Source: Thalassotalea marina
Lineage (GTDB): Bacteria > Pseudomonadota > Gammaproteobacteria > Enterobacterales > Alteromonadaceae
Reading direction: 5' to 3'
DNA: 64,000 bases
NCBI RefSeq assembly: GCF_014656435.1
Contig: NZ_BNCK01000001.1
Location: forward strand, 1-64,000
The position numbers and the translations under genes are program-made. The notes under the pieces are model-generated. The model was not told where the DNA came from. It made no database searches and worked only from the letters and a program-made list of their open reading frames with translations. Of the stretch, positions 20,499 through 27,981 are shown piece after piece (the first letter of the stretch is position 1; each line of letters starts with the position of its first letter).

Positions 20499-21131
20499 TT
20501 ATTCTGAATTTCCTTCTTTATCAATAATTTGAAAGGCAGGTAGTGATACCTGCCAATAAATAGCAGCTAAGCGCAGTGTCAGTGCACCGGAAACAGCCGA
20601 TATTGTTGCCACATTTTCACTAAAGCCAAAATAACTTAGAAATACAAATAAAATACCACCAAGCATTGCTGCTAACGCATATATTTCCTGTCTTAGGATC
20701 ATTGGAATCACGTTACACAATACATCGCGGATCATGCCTCCTGCTACGCCAGTGATTGTGCCCATCACAATAGCAACACTAACAGGAGCTCCCAGTTTAA
20801 TTGCTTTGGCTGTGCCTAAGACTGCAAAAAGTGCTAAGCCAAAGGCATCTGCCAATAATAAAAACCTTTTAGGGATGCGTTTTGGTCTTCTGATCAAGGC
20901 AATGGTAAGTAGCGCTGTCGTTAAAATAATGTACAAATAAATGGGACTTGCTACCCAAAATACCGTGGTGCCAAGAATTACATCACGGATGGTACCTCCG
21001 CCAATCGCTGTAACAGCGGCAAGAACAACAACACCAAATGGGTCAAGTTGATAGCGGCCAGCCATTAAAGCACCAGATAAGGCGAATACGATGACGCCGA
21101 ATATATCGAGGAAGTAGAGTAGGTCAGTCAT
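20499..21131 (-). CDS. TRIC-family cation channel protein (UPF0126/YadS-like)
   Basis: A 210-aa inner-membrane protein with about seven helices in two related halves. Each half carries the family pattern of a glycine-rich kinked helix: FALSGALMAGRY ... AIGGGTIRDVILG, and LFAVLGTAKAI ... GTITGVAGGMIRDVL. Prokaryotic TRIC proteins are trimeric monovalent-cation channels. It is the last gene of a leftward run with mtnN, the CobD-like gene and the rhodanese gene, 7 bases after the latter; the metabolic link is not obvious. Confidence 0.88.
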   Translation of the reverse strand: MTDLLYFLDIFGVIVFALSGALMAGRYQLDPFGVVVLAAVTAIGGGTIRDVILGTTVFWVASPIYLYIILTTALLTIALIRRPKRIPKRFLLLADAFGLALFAVLGTAKAIKLGAPVSVAIVMGTITGVAGGMIRDVLCNVIPMILRQEIYALAAMLGGILFVFLSYFGFSENVATISAVSGALTLRLAAIYWQVSLPAFQIIDKEGNSE

Positions 21132-21138
21132 TTAGTTT

Positions 21139-21528
21139 TTACTGTTTAACAATAGGAAGTTGTTTTTTCTGCCAGCCAATAAAGTCACCTTCTAGGTGCT
21201 TAACTTTTGAAAAACCTTGCTCGGTTAAAACAGCTTCCGCCACTTTAGCTCTTCTTCCCGAACGGCAATGAACAATGACCATGTCATGTTTAAAGCCTGA
21301 AAGTTCTTCTAAACGCTGTGCAACTTCATCGTGAGGGATATTAATCGCACCTGCTAAGTGACCTTGTGAAAACTCCTCGGCTGATCTGACATCTAAAATA
21401 ACATGGCGTGGTTTTTTCTCCGCCTGCTGAATGCTAACCAATTGCTCAGCAGTTATTGGTGTCACTTCATTTGCAAATGCAGTGACAGTGGTAAAGATTA
21501 GCAAGCCAATCACTAATATATTTTTCAT
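21139..21528 (-). CDS. Exported rhodanese-like protein
   Basis: A single-domain rhodanese of about 129 aa with a signal peptide (LVIGLLIFTTVTAFA), so it acts in the periplasm. The active-site loop is HCRSGRRA, with the catalytic Cys that can carry a persulfide, preceded by VILDVRSAEEFSQGHLAGAINIPH, the family's first motif. ATG 21528, with a GGAG site upstream, gives a clean signal peptide; a longer frame from 21576 overlaps the CobD-like gene and is less likely. It is cotranscribed with mtnN and the CobD-like gene. Confidence 0.87.
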   Translation of the reverse strand: MKNILVIGLLIFTTVTAFANEVTPITAEQLVSIQQAEKKPRHVILDVRSAEEFSQGHLAGAINIPHDEVAQRLEELSGFKHDMVIVHCRSGRRAKVAEAVLTEQGFSKVKHLEGDFIGWQKKQLPIVKQ

Positions 21529-21544
21529 CTTATATTTCTCCAGT

Positions 21545-22510
21545 TTACCTAGTAGGAATAATAGCCAATACAACAACTATACAAATTAAACTGCCCAAAG
21601 CTAATGTTTTAACTAAATTTAGCTGCCCAATGGCGTGGTTTATGTCGTCGGTGTTTGGCATCCTAGCATTACCATTAAACTCTATAGCCCTTTGTTTTTC
21701 GCCCTCATACATGGCAACACCACCGAGTTTAACATTAAGTATCGATGCCAACGCCGCTAGCGCAAGGTTATTGTTTATACTAAAAATAACAGCGCTAAAT
21801 GATGTCATTTTGCTAATTCTAGGGCGAGTAATATTCACCAAAAATAACACAGTGGTATATAGGCGTGTAGGTAACCATAAAAGCCATTGAGTACACCAAT
21901 TAGCAAAAAAGCCAAAGGGCTGAAAAGTTTTTAGTTTTAAATTCCAACAATGATGCATATCAATCAAGATACGTGCAGATAAGGCAAAATAAGGACCCAA
22001 TAACAAAAAATAGAATGCAATGGAAAATTGATGCTGGAGAAAGCGAGACTGCAACATTTCAATACAGGCTTTGTGCATACCTAAAAAAGTAAGCTGTTTT
22101 ACATCTCTTAGTACCCAGGGTGCTAATTGTTGCCGAGCTTGATCTTTAAGATGCTTTTGTGAGCTTAAACTAATATTTTTTGCCGCTTTTACGTGGCCAA
22201 AACTACCAAGTGATAAGTAGAGTAACAGGGCATGCCAAATGATATTAAGCTCTACATAACTTTCAAAAAGCCAGAGAATGATCATCACAGGAACAATAGT
22301 AATTAAACAGGCGATAAAGCCGGCGATCTTTCTTTGTTGATTGCTATTATTAGGCTTGTTAACTTTCCTCGATAACTGCTGGCAATAAAAATGAAAAAAG
22401 CTCAAACCAGTGTTTGAGCTTAAATGTGTTATCAGGCTTTTAATGGCTATTACTAACAATAAAACAACAATGTCTAAGCCTAGAGGAGGCAGGTTATTAA
22501 TAATATCCAT
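21545..22510 (-). CDS. CobD/CbiB-like membrane protein
   Basis: A 321-aa multi-pass membrane protein. The C-terminal part (AALASILNVKLGGVAMYEGEKQ... then DDINHAIGQLNLVKTLALG) resembles the end of CbiB/CobD, which links aminopropanol phosphate to adenosylcobyric acid in cobalamin assembly. The rest is strongly diverged, and none of the other cobalamin genes is in the window. A gene of this type next to mtnN occurs in related Alteromonadales. It may be a true CobD or a relative with a changed role. It lies 11 bases after mtnN in the same unit. Confidence 0.68.
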   Translation of the reverse strand: MDIINNLPPLGLDIVVLLLVIAIKSLITHLSSNTGLSFFHFYCQQLSRKVNKPNNSNQQRKIAGFIACLITIVPVMIILWLFESYVELNIIWHALLLYLSLGSFGHVKAAKNISLSSQKHLKDQARQQLAPWVLRDVKQLTFLGMHKACIEMLQSRFLQHQFSIAFYFLLLGPYFALSARILIDMHHCWNLKLKTFQPFGFFANWCTQWLLWLPTRLYTTVLFLVNITRPRISKMTSFSAVIFSINNNLALAALASILNVKLGGVAMYEGEKQRAIEFNGNARMPNTDDINHAIGQLNLVKTLALGSLICIVVVLAIIPTR

Positions 22511-22521
22511 AAATGCTTAAT

Positions 22522-23232
22522 TTAGTTAATTGTTTTACCTTTTAACTCTTCTAACATATTCATTACTAATTGCGAAGAGTTTACTGATGCTGTTTCCAAA
22601 TATGCTTCGAATGACGTTGGTGACTCCTTTCCTGCAATGTCAGACATTGATCGAATCACAACAAACGGTGTATTGAGCAAGTGACAAGCTTGAGCAATTG
22701 CAGCGCCTTCCATTTCAACAGCAGCCATTGATGGGAAGTTTTTTCGTGCTTTAGCGATGTCATCATCTTTAGTCATAAATGTATCGCCAGTGGTAATTAA
22801 CCCTACTAATGAGTGAATGCCATTAAGTGAATTAATCCCTGCTTTAGCTGCCTCAACTAATTGAGGGTGAGCTATATAAGCCGCAGGATTAGCCGGTAAT
22901 TGTCCTACTTCATAGCCAAATGCCGTTACGTCAACATCATGATAACGTACCTCGCTGCTGACCACGATATCACCAACGCTTAGCGATTGATCAAAGCCGC
23001 CGGCAGAGCCAGTGTTTACAACATATTGAGGTGAAAATTCTTGAATCAAAAATGCTGTTGCCAAGGCGGCAGCTACTTTGCCGATACCTGATTGTACAAT
23101 GACAACGTTTGTGCCATTTAATTGGCCTTGATAAAACGTATAACCGCCAATAGTAGTGGTTTTTGAATCAGTTAATTTGTCTTTTAAAATGGCAACTTCT
23201 GGCTCCATTGCGCCAATAATACCTACGGTCAT
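22522..23232 (-). CDS. mtnN: 5'-methylthioadenosine/S-adenosylhomocysteine nucleosidase
   Basis: Hydrolyses MTA and SAH to adenine and the thio-sugar, feeding methionine salvage and the activated methyl cycle. The 236-aa sequence has MTVGIIGAMEPEV at the N-terminus, the VNTGSAGGFDQSLSVGDIVVSSEVRYHDVDVTAFGY block, AAVEMEGAAIAQ with the substrate-contacting Glu, and VIRSMSDIAGKES with the catalytic Asp. Length is typical (E. coli 232 aa). It is the first gene of the run extending to 20499. Confidence 0.96.
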   Translation of the reverse strand: MTVGIIGAMEPEVAILKDKLTDSKTTTIGGYTFYQGQLNGTNVVIVQSGIGKVAAALATAFLIQEFSPQYVVNTGSAGGFDQSLSVGDIVVSSEVRYHDVDVTAFGYEVGQLPANPAAYIAHPQLVEAAKAGINSLNGIHSLVGLITTGDTFMTKDDDIAKARKNFPSMAAVEMEGAAIAQACHLLNTPFVVIRSMSDIAGKESPTSFEAYLETASVNSSQLVMNMLEELKGKTIN

Positions 23233-23338
23233 GGTTAGGCCTTTAATGTTTAAAATAAATAGTTACTTAGTATACTTGATACTTTAAAAGAAAGGGCAGA
23301 ATTCTTTGAATAGGTAATAGGGTTTTAAATAGAGCTGT

Positions 23339-23361
23339 AGAAGAGCCGATACGGCTCTTCT
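23339..23361. terminator. Hairpin after the DUF2726 gene
   Basis: AGAAGAGCCG pairs perfectly with CGGCTCTTCT around a 3-base loop, 10 bases after the stop of the gene at 23371-24021. There is no clear T run, so it may be a weak or Rho-assisted terminator. Confidence 0.5.
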
Positions 23362-23370
23362 GTCAAAGAA

Positions 23371-24021
23371 TTAATGTGGTAATGCTGCGACGCGAGGATT
23401 GGGTAGCTTGGCTGGTGTTGCAGCTCTCGCTGCGGTTGAACTTATCACACCAGAGGGAATTTGTGGCTGACGAGGTCGCGCTTTCACCATTGGAGCAGGA
23501 ATGACTTTTCCTTTAAATTTAGGCTCTGGTAACTTTTGGGTAAACAAACGAGTATTGATACAGGTTCTGATCTCATCTACCGAGTATGTCGCCTTCACCT
23601 TGATTCTCAGATGAGGAATTGCCGCTGCTTCTAAAGCACCACTAACAAACCAATCTTTTTTAATCTTGTAGCCTTTACCTTGCGTGTCAACCAGATCGAT
23701 AACACCAAACAACTTCATCGAATTACGTTCACATATCGCGAAATCGACATATTTTGTTTCTGCATTGTTTTTAGCAGCTTGTGCTGCACGCTCTGATACG
23801 CCATTTCGAATAGTGACGATATCAGATAGCTTTACCCTGTTGATAACGCGATACTCATCACCAACGGCTTGTTCTAACAAGTGCTGAAAATTCTTTTCTG
23901 CGCCAGTAAAAACAGTCGCTTTTTTCTCAAATGGAAATGGAAAACTATTGTCGTTTAATCGATTGGCCAATAAAGCAACGATGACGATCAAACTGATCAT
24001 GGCAAATAGAATCAGTTCCAT
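23371..24021 (-). CDS. DUF2726 domain protein, membrane-anchored
   Basis: A 216-aa protein with one N-terminal membrane helix (LILFAMISLIVIVALLA) and a cytoplasmic DUF2726-like domain at about 35-155 (AEKNFQHLLEQAVGDEYRVINRVKLSDIV, KYVDFAICE, GVIDLV, KKDWFVSGALEAAAIPHLRIK). That family has a restriction-endonuclease-like core, but the usual catalytic pattern cannot be confirmed by eye. The C-terminus is Pro/Ala/Lys-rich and probably disordered. A GGAGAG ribosome site precedes the ATG. Function is unknown. Confidence 0.75.
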   Translation of the reverse strand: MELILFAMISLIVIVALLANRLNDNSFPFPFEKKATVFTGAEKNFQHLLEQAVGDEYRVINRVKLSDIVTIRNGVSERAAQAAKNNAETKYVDFAICERNSMKLFGVIDLVDTQGKGYKIKKDWFVSGALEAAAIPHLRIKVKATYSVDEIRTCINTRLFTQKLPEPKFKGKVIPAPMVKARPRQPQIPSGVISSTAARAATPAKLPNPRVAALPH

Positions 24022-24100
24022 AATACTCTCCGAACTTACAAATTTTTGACGTTATTTGATTTCGAAAAGTACTTTGCATTTATTGTGCCATTTGACGCTT

Positions 24101-24874
24101 TTAGTTAAACACCCCAAGGTTTTGCCAAATGATAAAGACTGCCATAGGGAGTAAAAATAAAGCAAAGCCTGTTTTTAACTTTTGTCCTGAAATTTTGTTG
24201 GCGATAAGGTTGCCAGAGAAACTGCCTAAAATGCCAAGAATAGTAACTAATCCAATAACCTGCCAATCAAGCGACAATGACTCTTGTGATAACACATCTA
24301 AGTATTTATAGAAGCCTGCAAAAGACTTTAGGAATATAATGACTAAACTGGTAGCAACGGCTTGATGCATTGACAAACCAGCCAGTAATACTAATGCTGG
24401 AACGATAAGAAAACCGCCGCCGACGCCAACAAAACCTGTCAGTACACCAACCAGTAATCCATCGAGTAAAATTTTTGAATTTTTTCTCTCTTCAACCTTT
24501 GCAAGCGCTACTTGCTTTTTGGGCTTAAGCATAAAAAATGAAGCCATTAACATAACAACTGCAAAGGTGATTAGCTGTACTGCGCCGGTGACAAACTGTG
24601 AGAAAAATGCGCCACCGTATGTACCTATCATGCCAGGGATTCCAAACCAAACAACACTTTGCCAATGCGTTTGTTTTTTCAATATATAAGGAATTGCACC
24701 AACCAGAGCAATTAAACCAACAATGGCTAATGAACCAGCGATAGCAACGCGTTCAGGCTGGTCAAATAAGTAAAGTAAAACAGGGACTGTCAAAATAGAA
24801 CCGCCTGAACCTAATAACCCTAAGCTGACGCCTATGGCAATTGCACCTAACCATGCTGCTATTGAAAAGCTCAT
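24101..24874 (-). CDS. TauE/SafE-family sulfite/sulfur-compound exporter
   Basis: A 257-aa inner-membrane protein with about eight helices. The family pattern is LGLLGSGGSILTVPVLLYLF in the first half and VLTGFVGVGGGFLIVPALVLLAGLSMHQAVATSLVII in the second, a pseudo-duplicated fold. Members move sulfite, sulfoacetate or related anions. It lies 10 bases downstream of the ArsR-type repressor gene and next to persulfide-handling genes, so removal of sulfite made by persulfide dioxygenase is the likely role, by inference from context. Confidence 0.88.
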   Translation of the reverse strand: MSFSIAAWLGAIAIGVSLGLLGSGGSILTVPVLLYLFDQPERVAIAGSLAIVGLIALVGAIPYILKKQTHWQSVVWFGIPGMIGTYGGAFFSQFVTGAVQLITFAVVMLMASFFMLKPKKQVALAKVEERKNSKILLDGLLVGVLTGFVGVGGGFLIVPALVLLAGLSMHQAVATSLVIIFLKSFAGFYKYLDVLSQESLSLDWQVIGLVTILGILGSFSGNLIANKISGQKLKTGFALFLLPMAVFIIWQNLGVFN

Positions 24875-24884
24875 AATTTTCTCT

Positions 24885-25187
24885 CTAGTTTTCTGGACAA
24901 AACAATTCGTGTAGCACTTTGAGTAAACTCAGTACTTGTGGGTTCTTCACTAAGTAATAAATGGTTTGAGATTCTCTTCTTGTTTCTACAACTTGCTCTT
25001 TGCGTAACACCGCCAAATGTTGTGAAAGGGCGGATTGGCTTAAATTAATGTGATCATTAAGCTCAGACACTGACATTTCTTGATTCATTAATGTACACAA
25101 AATCAATAGCCTATTTTCGTTTGCTAATACTTTGAGTAAACCAGCTGTGTCTTTGGCTGCGCTTTTAAAAGCTTCTATATCGTTCAA
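24885..25187 (-). CDS. ArsR-family transcriptional repressor, BigR/SqrR-like persulfide sensor
   Basis: A 100-aa winged-helix regulator with the recognition region SVSELNDHINLSQSALSQHLAVLRKEQVVETRRESQTIYY. It has exactly two cysteines, Cys31 and Cys97, 66 residues apart, the spacing of the disulfide/tetrasulfide pair in BigR and SqrR, which release DNA when sulfane sulfur oxidises them. Metal-site residues of ArsR or SmtB are not seen. The start is TTG at 25187 with GAG upstream. It is divergent from the persulfide-dioxygenase-like gene and upstream of the TauE gene, matching the known bigR regulon. Confidence 0.88.
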   Translation of the reverse strand: MNDIEAFKSAAKDTAGLLKVLANENRLLILCTLMNQEMSVSELNDHINLSQSALSQHLAVLRKEQVVETRRESQTIYYLVKNPQVLSLLKVLHELFCPEN

Positions 25188-25249
25188 GTTGATCTCTGCA
25201 TATTGTAATTTCTACTCTTTTATTTATATCAGAAAAACCTAATTAAGCA

Positions 25250-25266
25250 AATGCTAAATTAGCATT
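25250..25266. promoter_or_regulatory. Probable BigR-type operator in the divergent sulfur promoter
   Basis: AATGCTAAATTAGCATT is a perfect 17-bp palindrome (odd centre) in the 136-base region between the ArsR-type regulator and the persulfide-dioxygenase-like gene. A TTGACT that could be a -35 element overlaps its right end. One operator could control both directions. Confidence 0.65.
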
Positions 25267-25323
25267 GACTAATATAATGTTCCTGCATAAACTAGTTAAA
25301 AATGATATCAATTGAGGTGGAAT

Positions 25324-26199
25324 ATGAATCCCGTCGTTATCGACTTTTACCACGCTGTTAGTGGCACATTCAGTTACCTTGTTTTCGATCCCGAAACACG
25401 TATAGGTGGAATCGTTGATCCTGTACTTGATTTTGACATGGCATCAGGTGGTGTTAGTTATGAAAGTGCTAATCAAATTTTGGCGATTGTCGCAGAGAAA
25501 GATTTGCATATTGAATGGGTTCTAGAAACACATGCTCATGCTGACCACTTGACCTCTGCTCAATACATAAAACATAAAACAGGGGCAAAAGTAGCAATTG
25601 GCCGAGGGATCACTAAAGTACAGGCGACCTTCAAAGGTATCTACGACTTAGCTGAAAGCTTTAATGTTGAAGGTGAACAATTTGATCATTGTTTTGACGA
25701 TGGCGATAAATTTACTATCGGTAATTTAACTGTTCGTGTAATGGCGACTCCTGGCCATACCAACGATAGTGTCACTTATATCATCGGTGATGCTGCTTTT
25801 ATTGGCGACACTATGTTCCACCCTAAAGTTGGCACCGCACGATGTGATTTCCCCGGTGGAGATGCCGCAACCCTTTATCAGTCTATTCAGCAGATATTAT
25901 CTTTACCTGAAAACACACGCTTGTTTTTATGTCATGACTACCCGGAAGAAGGGCGTGAAGCGACTTGTGAAGTTTCTATTGCCGAACAAAAAGCCCAAAA
26001 TATCCATGTAAACGATGGCTGTTCTGAGCAAGATTTTATTCAATTTCGCACATCGCGAGACAGTCAACTTGCGGTTCCTCATCTTTTGTACCCCTCTGTC
26101 CAAGTCAATATTGCTGCTGGGCATTTCCCTGATGCAGGTGCAAACGGTACTGTTTATTTAAAAACACCTATTACCTTTAAGAAAAAAGGAGACCAATAA
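25324..26199 (+). CDS. Persulfide dioxygenase-like MBL-fold protein (ETHE1/Blh type)
   Basis: A 291-aa metallo-beta-lactamase-fold protein. The metal ligands of persulfide dioxygenases are visible: THAHADH near residue 74, ATPGHTND, FIGDTMF and LCHDY. Enzymes of this type oxidise glutathione persulfide to sulfite. It starts the rightward sulfur unit, behind a palindromic operator shared with the BigR-like regulator. ATG 25324 has GAGGTGG just upstream; the TTG at 25312 is unlikely. Fused Blh proteins carry a phosphatase-like N-terminus, which here is a separate gene at 27048. The next gene starts on the last base of this stop codon (TAATG). Confidence 0.88.
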   Translation: MNPVVIDFYHAVSGTFSYLVFDPETRIGGIVDPVLDFDMASGGVSYESANQILAIVAEKDLHIEWVLETHAHADHLTSAQYIKHKTGAKVAIGRGITKVQATFKGIYDLAESFNVEGEQFDHCFDDGDKFTIGNLTVRVMATPGHTNDSVTYIIGDAAFIGDTMFHPKVGTARCDFPGGDAATLYQSIQQILSLPENTRLFLCHDYPEEGREATCEVSIAEQKAQNIHVNDGCSEQDFIQFRTSRDSQLAVPHLLYPSVQVNIAAGHFPDAGANGTVYLKTPITFKKKGDQ

Positions 26200-26618
26200 T
26201 GGATTGGTTTACACCATTTCTACCCGCGTTGTTTGGTGGGATCTTGATTGGTTTATCTGCCTTATTGCTACTGTTAGCATTGGGTAGAATAGCCGGTATC
26301 AGTGGAATTCTTGCGAATTTACTGTTTGGTAAAGATAAAAAAGATTTTTCATGGCGATTAGTGTTTGTTGCCGGTTTGATCCTTGGCGCGGCTATTTTTC
26401 AAAATATAGCACCGCAAGCTTTACCATTTAGAGAATCCCCTTCGACCTACATTATCGCAATTGCTGGCTTTTTAGTCGGTTTTGGCACTTATATTGGTAG
26501 TGGCTGCACAAGTGGCCATGGCGTTTGTGGTATTGGTCGATTTTCTGTTCGTTCTATCGTAGCCACTGTCGTGTTTATGCTGGCGGCAATTATCACTGTC
26601 TATGTTGTAAAAGGTTAA
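26199..26618 (+). CDS. YeeE/YedE-family sulfur-transport protein, first subunit
   Basis: A 139-aa membrane protein with about four helices, corresponding to the N-terminal half of a YeeE/YedE transporter (PmpA-like). It has the family's cysteine-containing GSGCTSGHGVCGIGR segment near residue 95. YeeE-type proteins pass thiosulfate or sulfane sulfur through conserved cysteines. It is translationally coupled to the dioxygenase gene (overlap of one base) and followed by a second half-size member. Confidence 0.87.
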   Translation: MDWFTPFLPALFGGILIGLSALLLLLALGRIAGISGILANLLFGKDKKDFSWRLVFVAGLILGAAIFQNIAPQALPFRESPSTYIIAIAGFLVGFGTYIGSGCTSGHGVCGIGRFSVRSIVATVVFMLAAIITVYVVKG

Positions 26619-26629
26619 GGGGAACATTG

Positions 26630-27046
26630 ATGAAATATCTCTTAGTTTTGATTGCTGGCATCCTTTTTGGTTTAGGTTTGTCGTTATCACAAATGATTAA
26701 CCCGACTGTAGTCATTGGTTTCTTAGATATAACTGGTGATTGGAATCCGGCATTAATGTTTGTCATGGTTGGCGCATTGTTGGTGACCACCATCGGCTTT
26801 AGGTTCGTGTTAAAAAAAGACAAGCCATGGTTTGATAGCCAGTTCCATTTACCAATTAAGCAACACCTTGATAAGTCGCTCATCATAGGTGCAGTTATTT
26901 TTGGTATCGGTTGGGGATTAGCAGGCTATTGTCCTGGGCCAGCAGTGGCTGGTTTGGCATTAGGTCAACTTGAAACATTATATTTTGTTATCGCCATGAT
27001 CTTAGGTATCAAATGCGCACAACTTATTGTTGCGAAGAGAGGTTAG
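26630..27046 (+). CDS. YeeE/YedE-family sulfur-transport protein, second subunit
   Basis: A 138-aa membrane protein (PmpB-like) with about four helices, including LFGLGLSLSQMINPTVVIGFLDITGDWNPAL and GWGLAGYCPGPAVAGLALG, the second conserved cysteine motif. Together with the preceding gene it would make one full YeeE/YedE transporter. ATG 26630 has AAGGGGAA upstream and is favoured over an upstream start in the preceding gene. The next gene follows after a single base. Confidence 0.87.
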   Translation: MKYLLVLIAGILFGLGLSLSQMINPTVVIGFLDITGDWNPALMFVMVGALLVTTIGFRFVLKKDKPWFDSQFHLPIKQHLDKSLIIGAVIFGIGWGLAGYCPGPAVAGLALGQLETLYFVIAMILGIKCAQLIVAKRG

Positions 27047-27047
27047 T

Positions 27048-27497
27048 ATGATCGTAAAGCATTTAATTGACTCTTTATCTATGAGCAATACTTTAGTTCC
27101 TAATGAGCATCTGATGGTGGGAGGACAACCGAGCGAGCATGATTTTGAAGTGTTAGCTGCAATAGGAATTACCCAGGTTGTCAATCTTCGTCCACCTTCG
27201 GAAAGTATCCCATTTGATGAGGCTGCAATCGCTGAAAAATGGGGGATGCAATATCATGTTATCGAGGTTACTACGACCGAATCTTGCACTAAGGAAAAAG
27301 CGCAGCACTTAAAAGATATTCTGGATAAAGAAGAACCAACCTTAGTGCATTGCGCTAGCGGAAATCGTGTTGGTGCTTTAATTGCCCTTAAAGAATACTG
27401 GCTAGAAGGCGCTGGTGCAGAAGACGCATTTAATCTTGGGTTAAGTGCCGGATTAACCAAATACACCGATGAAATTAAACAAGTTTTACAGGTTTAG
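27048..27497 (+). CDS. Beta-lactamase hydrolase-like phosphatase (DSP-PTPase family)
   Basis: A 149-aa protein like the N-terminal phosphatase domain of Blh (PF04273-type). The signature HCASGNRVGAL contains the CX5R active-site loop of dual-specificity phosphatases; VGGQPSEHDFEVLAAIGITQVVNLRP is the family's opening. In many bacteria this domain is fused to the persulfide dioxygenase; here it is the last gene of the same unit. It may act as a sulfurtransferase-like or phosphatase partner, which is inference. ATG 27048 follows the previous stop directly. Confidence 0.85.
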   Translation: MIVKHLIDSLSMSNTLVPNEHLMVGGQPSEHDFEVLAAIGITQVVNLRPPSESIPFDEAAIAEKWGMQYHVIEVTTTESCTKEKAQHLKDILDKEEPTLVHCASGNRVGALIALKEYWLEGAGAEDAFNLGLSAGLTKYTDEIKQVLQV

Positions 27498-27554
27498 TTT
27501 TTGTTGGCAAAATAAGTAAATCAAAAAACAATTGAATTTTAAGTTGTTTTTCCT

Positions 27555-27579
27555 CAGCCCCAATGATGGGGCTGTTTTC
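27555..27579 (+). terminator. Terminator of the sulfur unit
   Basis: CAGCCCC pairs with GGGGCTG around AATGAT and is followed by TTTT, 58 bases after the stop of the phosphatase gene. Confidence 0.8.
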
Positions 27580-27924
27580 CACCTGCCAATTATTTGTTTT
27601 CATTCAAGTCCTATTTATCTCGTCCACTGTGTTATTTGTATATTCTGAAGCTGTCATGGGTGCAATTACCCAGAATAATGGTTTGAACATTTTGCTAAAC
27701 ATGTTTGCAAATGAAAGGTTGAAAGTAGCGAAGGAACTATCGAGTTAACAGTATTTTATCATTTCTTAATGGCAATAGGTGCGCTCACGAAGCAACTCCT
27801 ATTGATGCTAAAAGCACAGGCTTAGGGATATTTAAATTTATGTGAGATCTTTTAAAAATAGGTTTAGTAGTTGAGCTAAAGTGATAGGAATTCACTATAA
27901 TATGAGACAACACATTAATCATAA

Positions 27925-27951
27925 AAAAGGATGGCTGTATGCCATCCTTTT
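27925..27951 (-). terminator. Terminator of the downstream tandem receptor gene
   Basis: On the minus strand AAAAGGATGGC pairs with GCCATCCTTTT and runs into T residues, about 30 bases after the receptor stop codon. Confidence 0.85.
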
Positions 27952-27981
27952 ATTTTTTATATCAAACTGTTTTAACTCAGA

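Larger units (their letters stand above)
27498..27981. other. Intergenic region between the sulfur unit and the tandem receptors
   Basis: 484 bases with a rightward terminator at 27555-27579 and a leftward terminator at 27925-27951. A short open frame at 27563-27748 starts inside the terminator loop and has no ribosome site; it is not called. The rest is AT-rich with no feature seen. Confidence 0.6.

Noticed and set aside
27563-27748. 61-aa open frame after the sulfur unit
   Set aside because: It begins inside the loop of the terminator hairpin, has no ribosome site and shows no family pattern.
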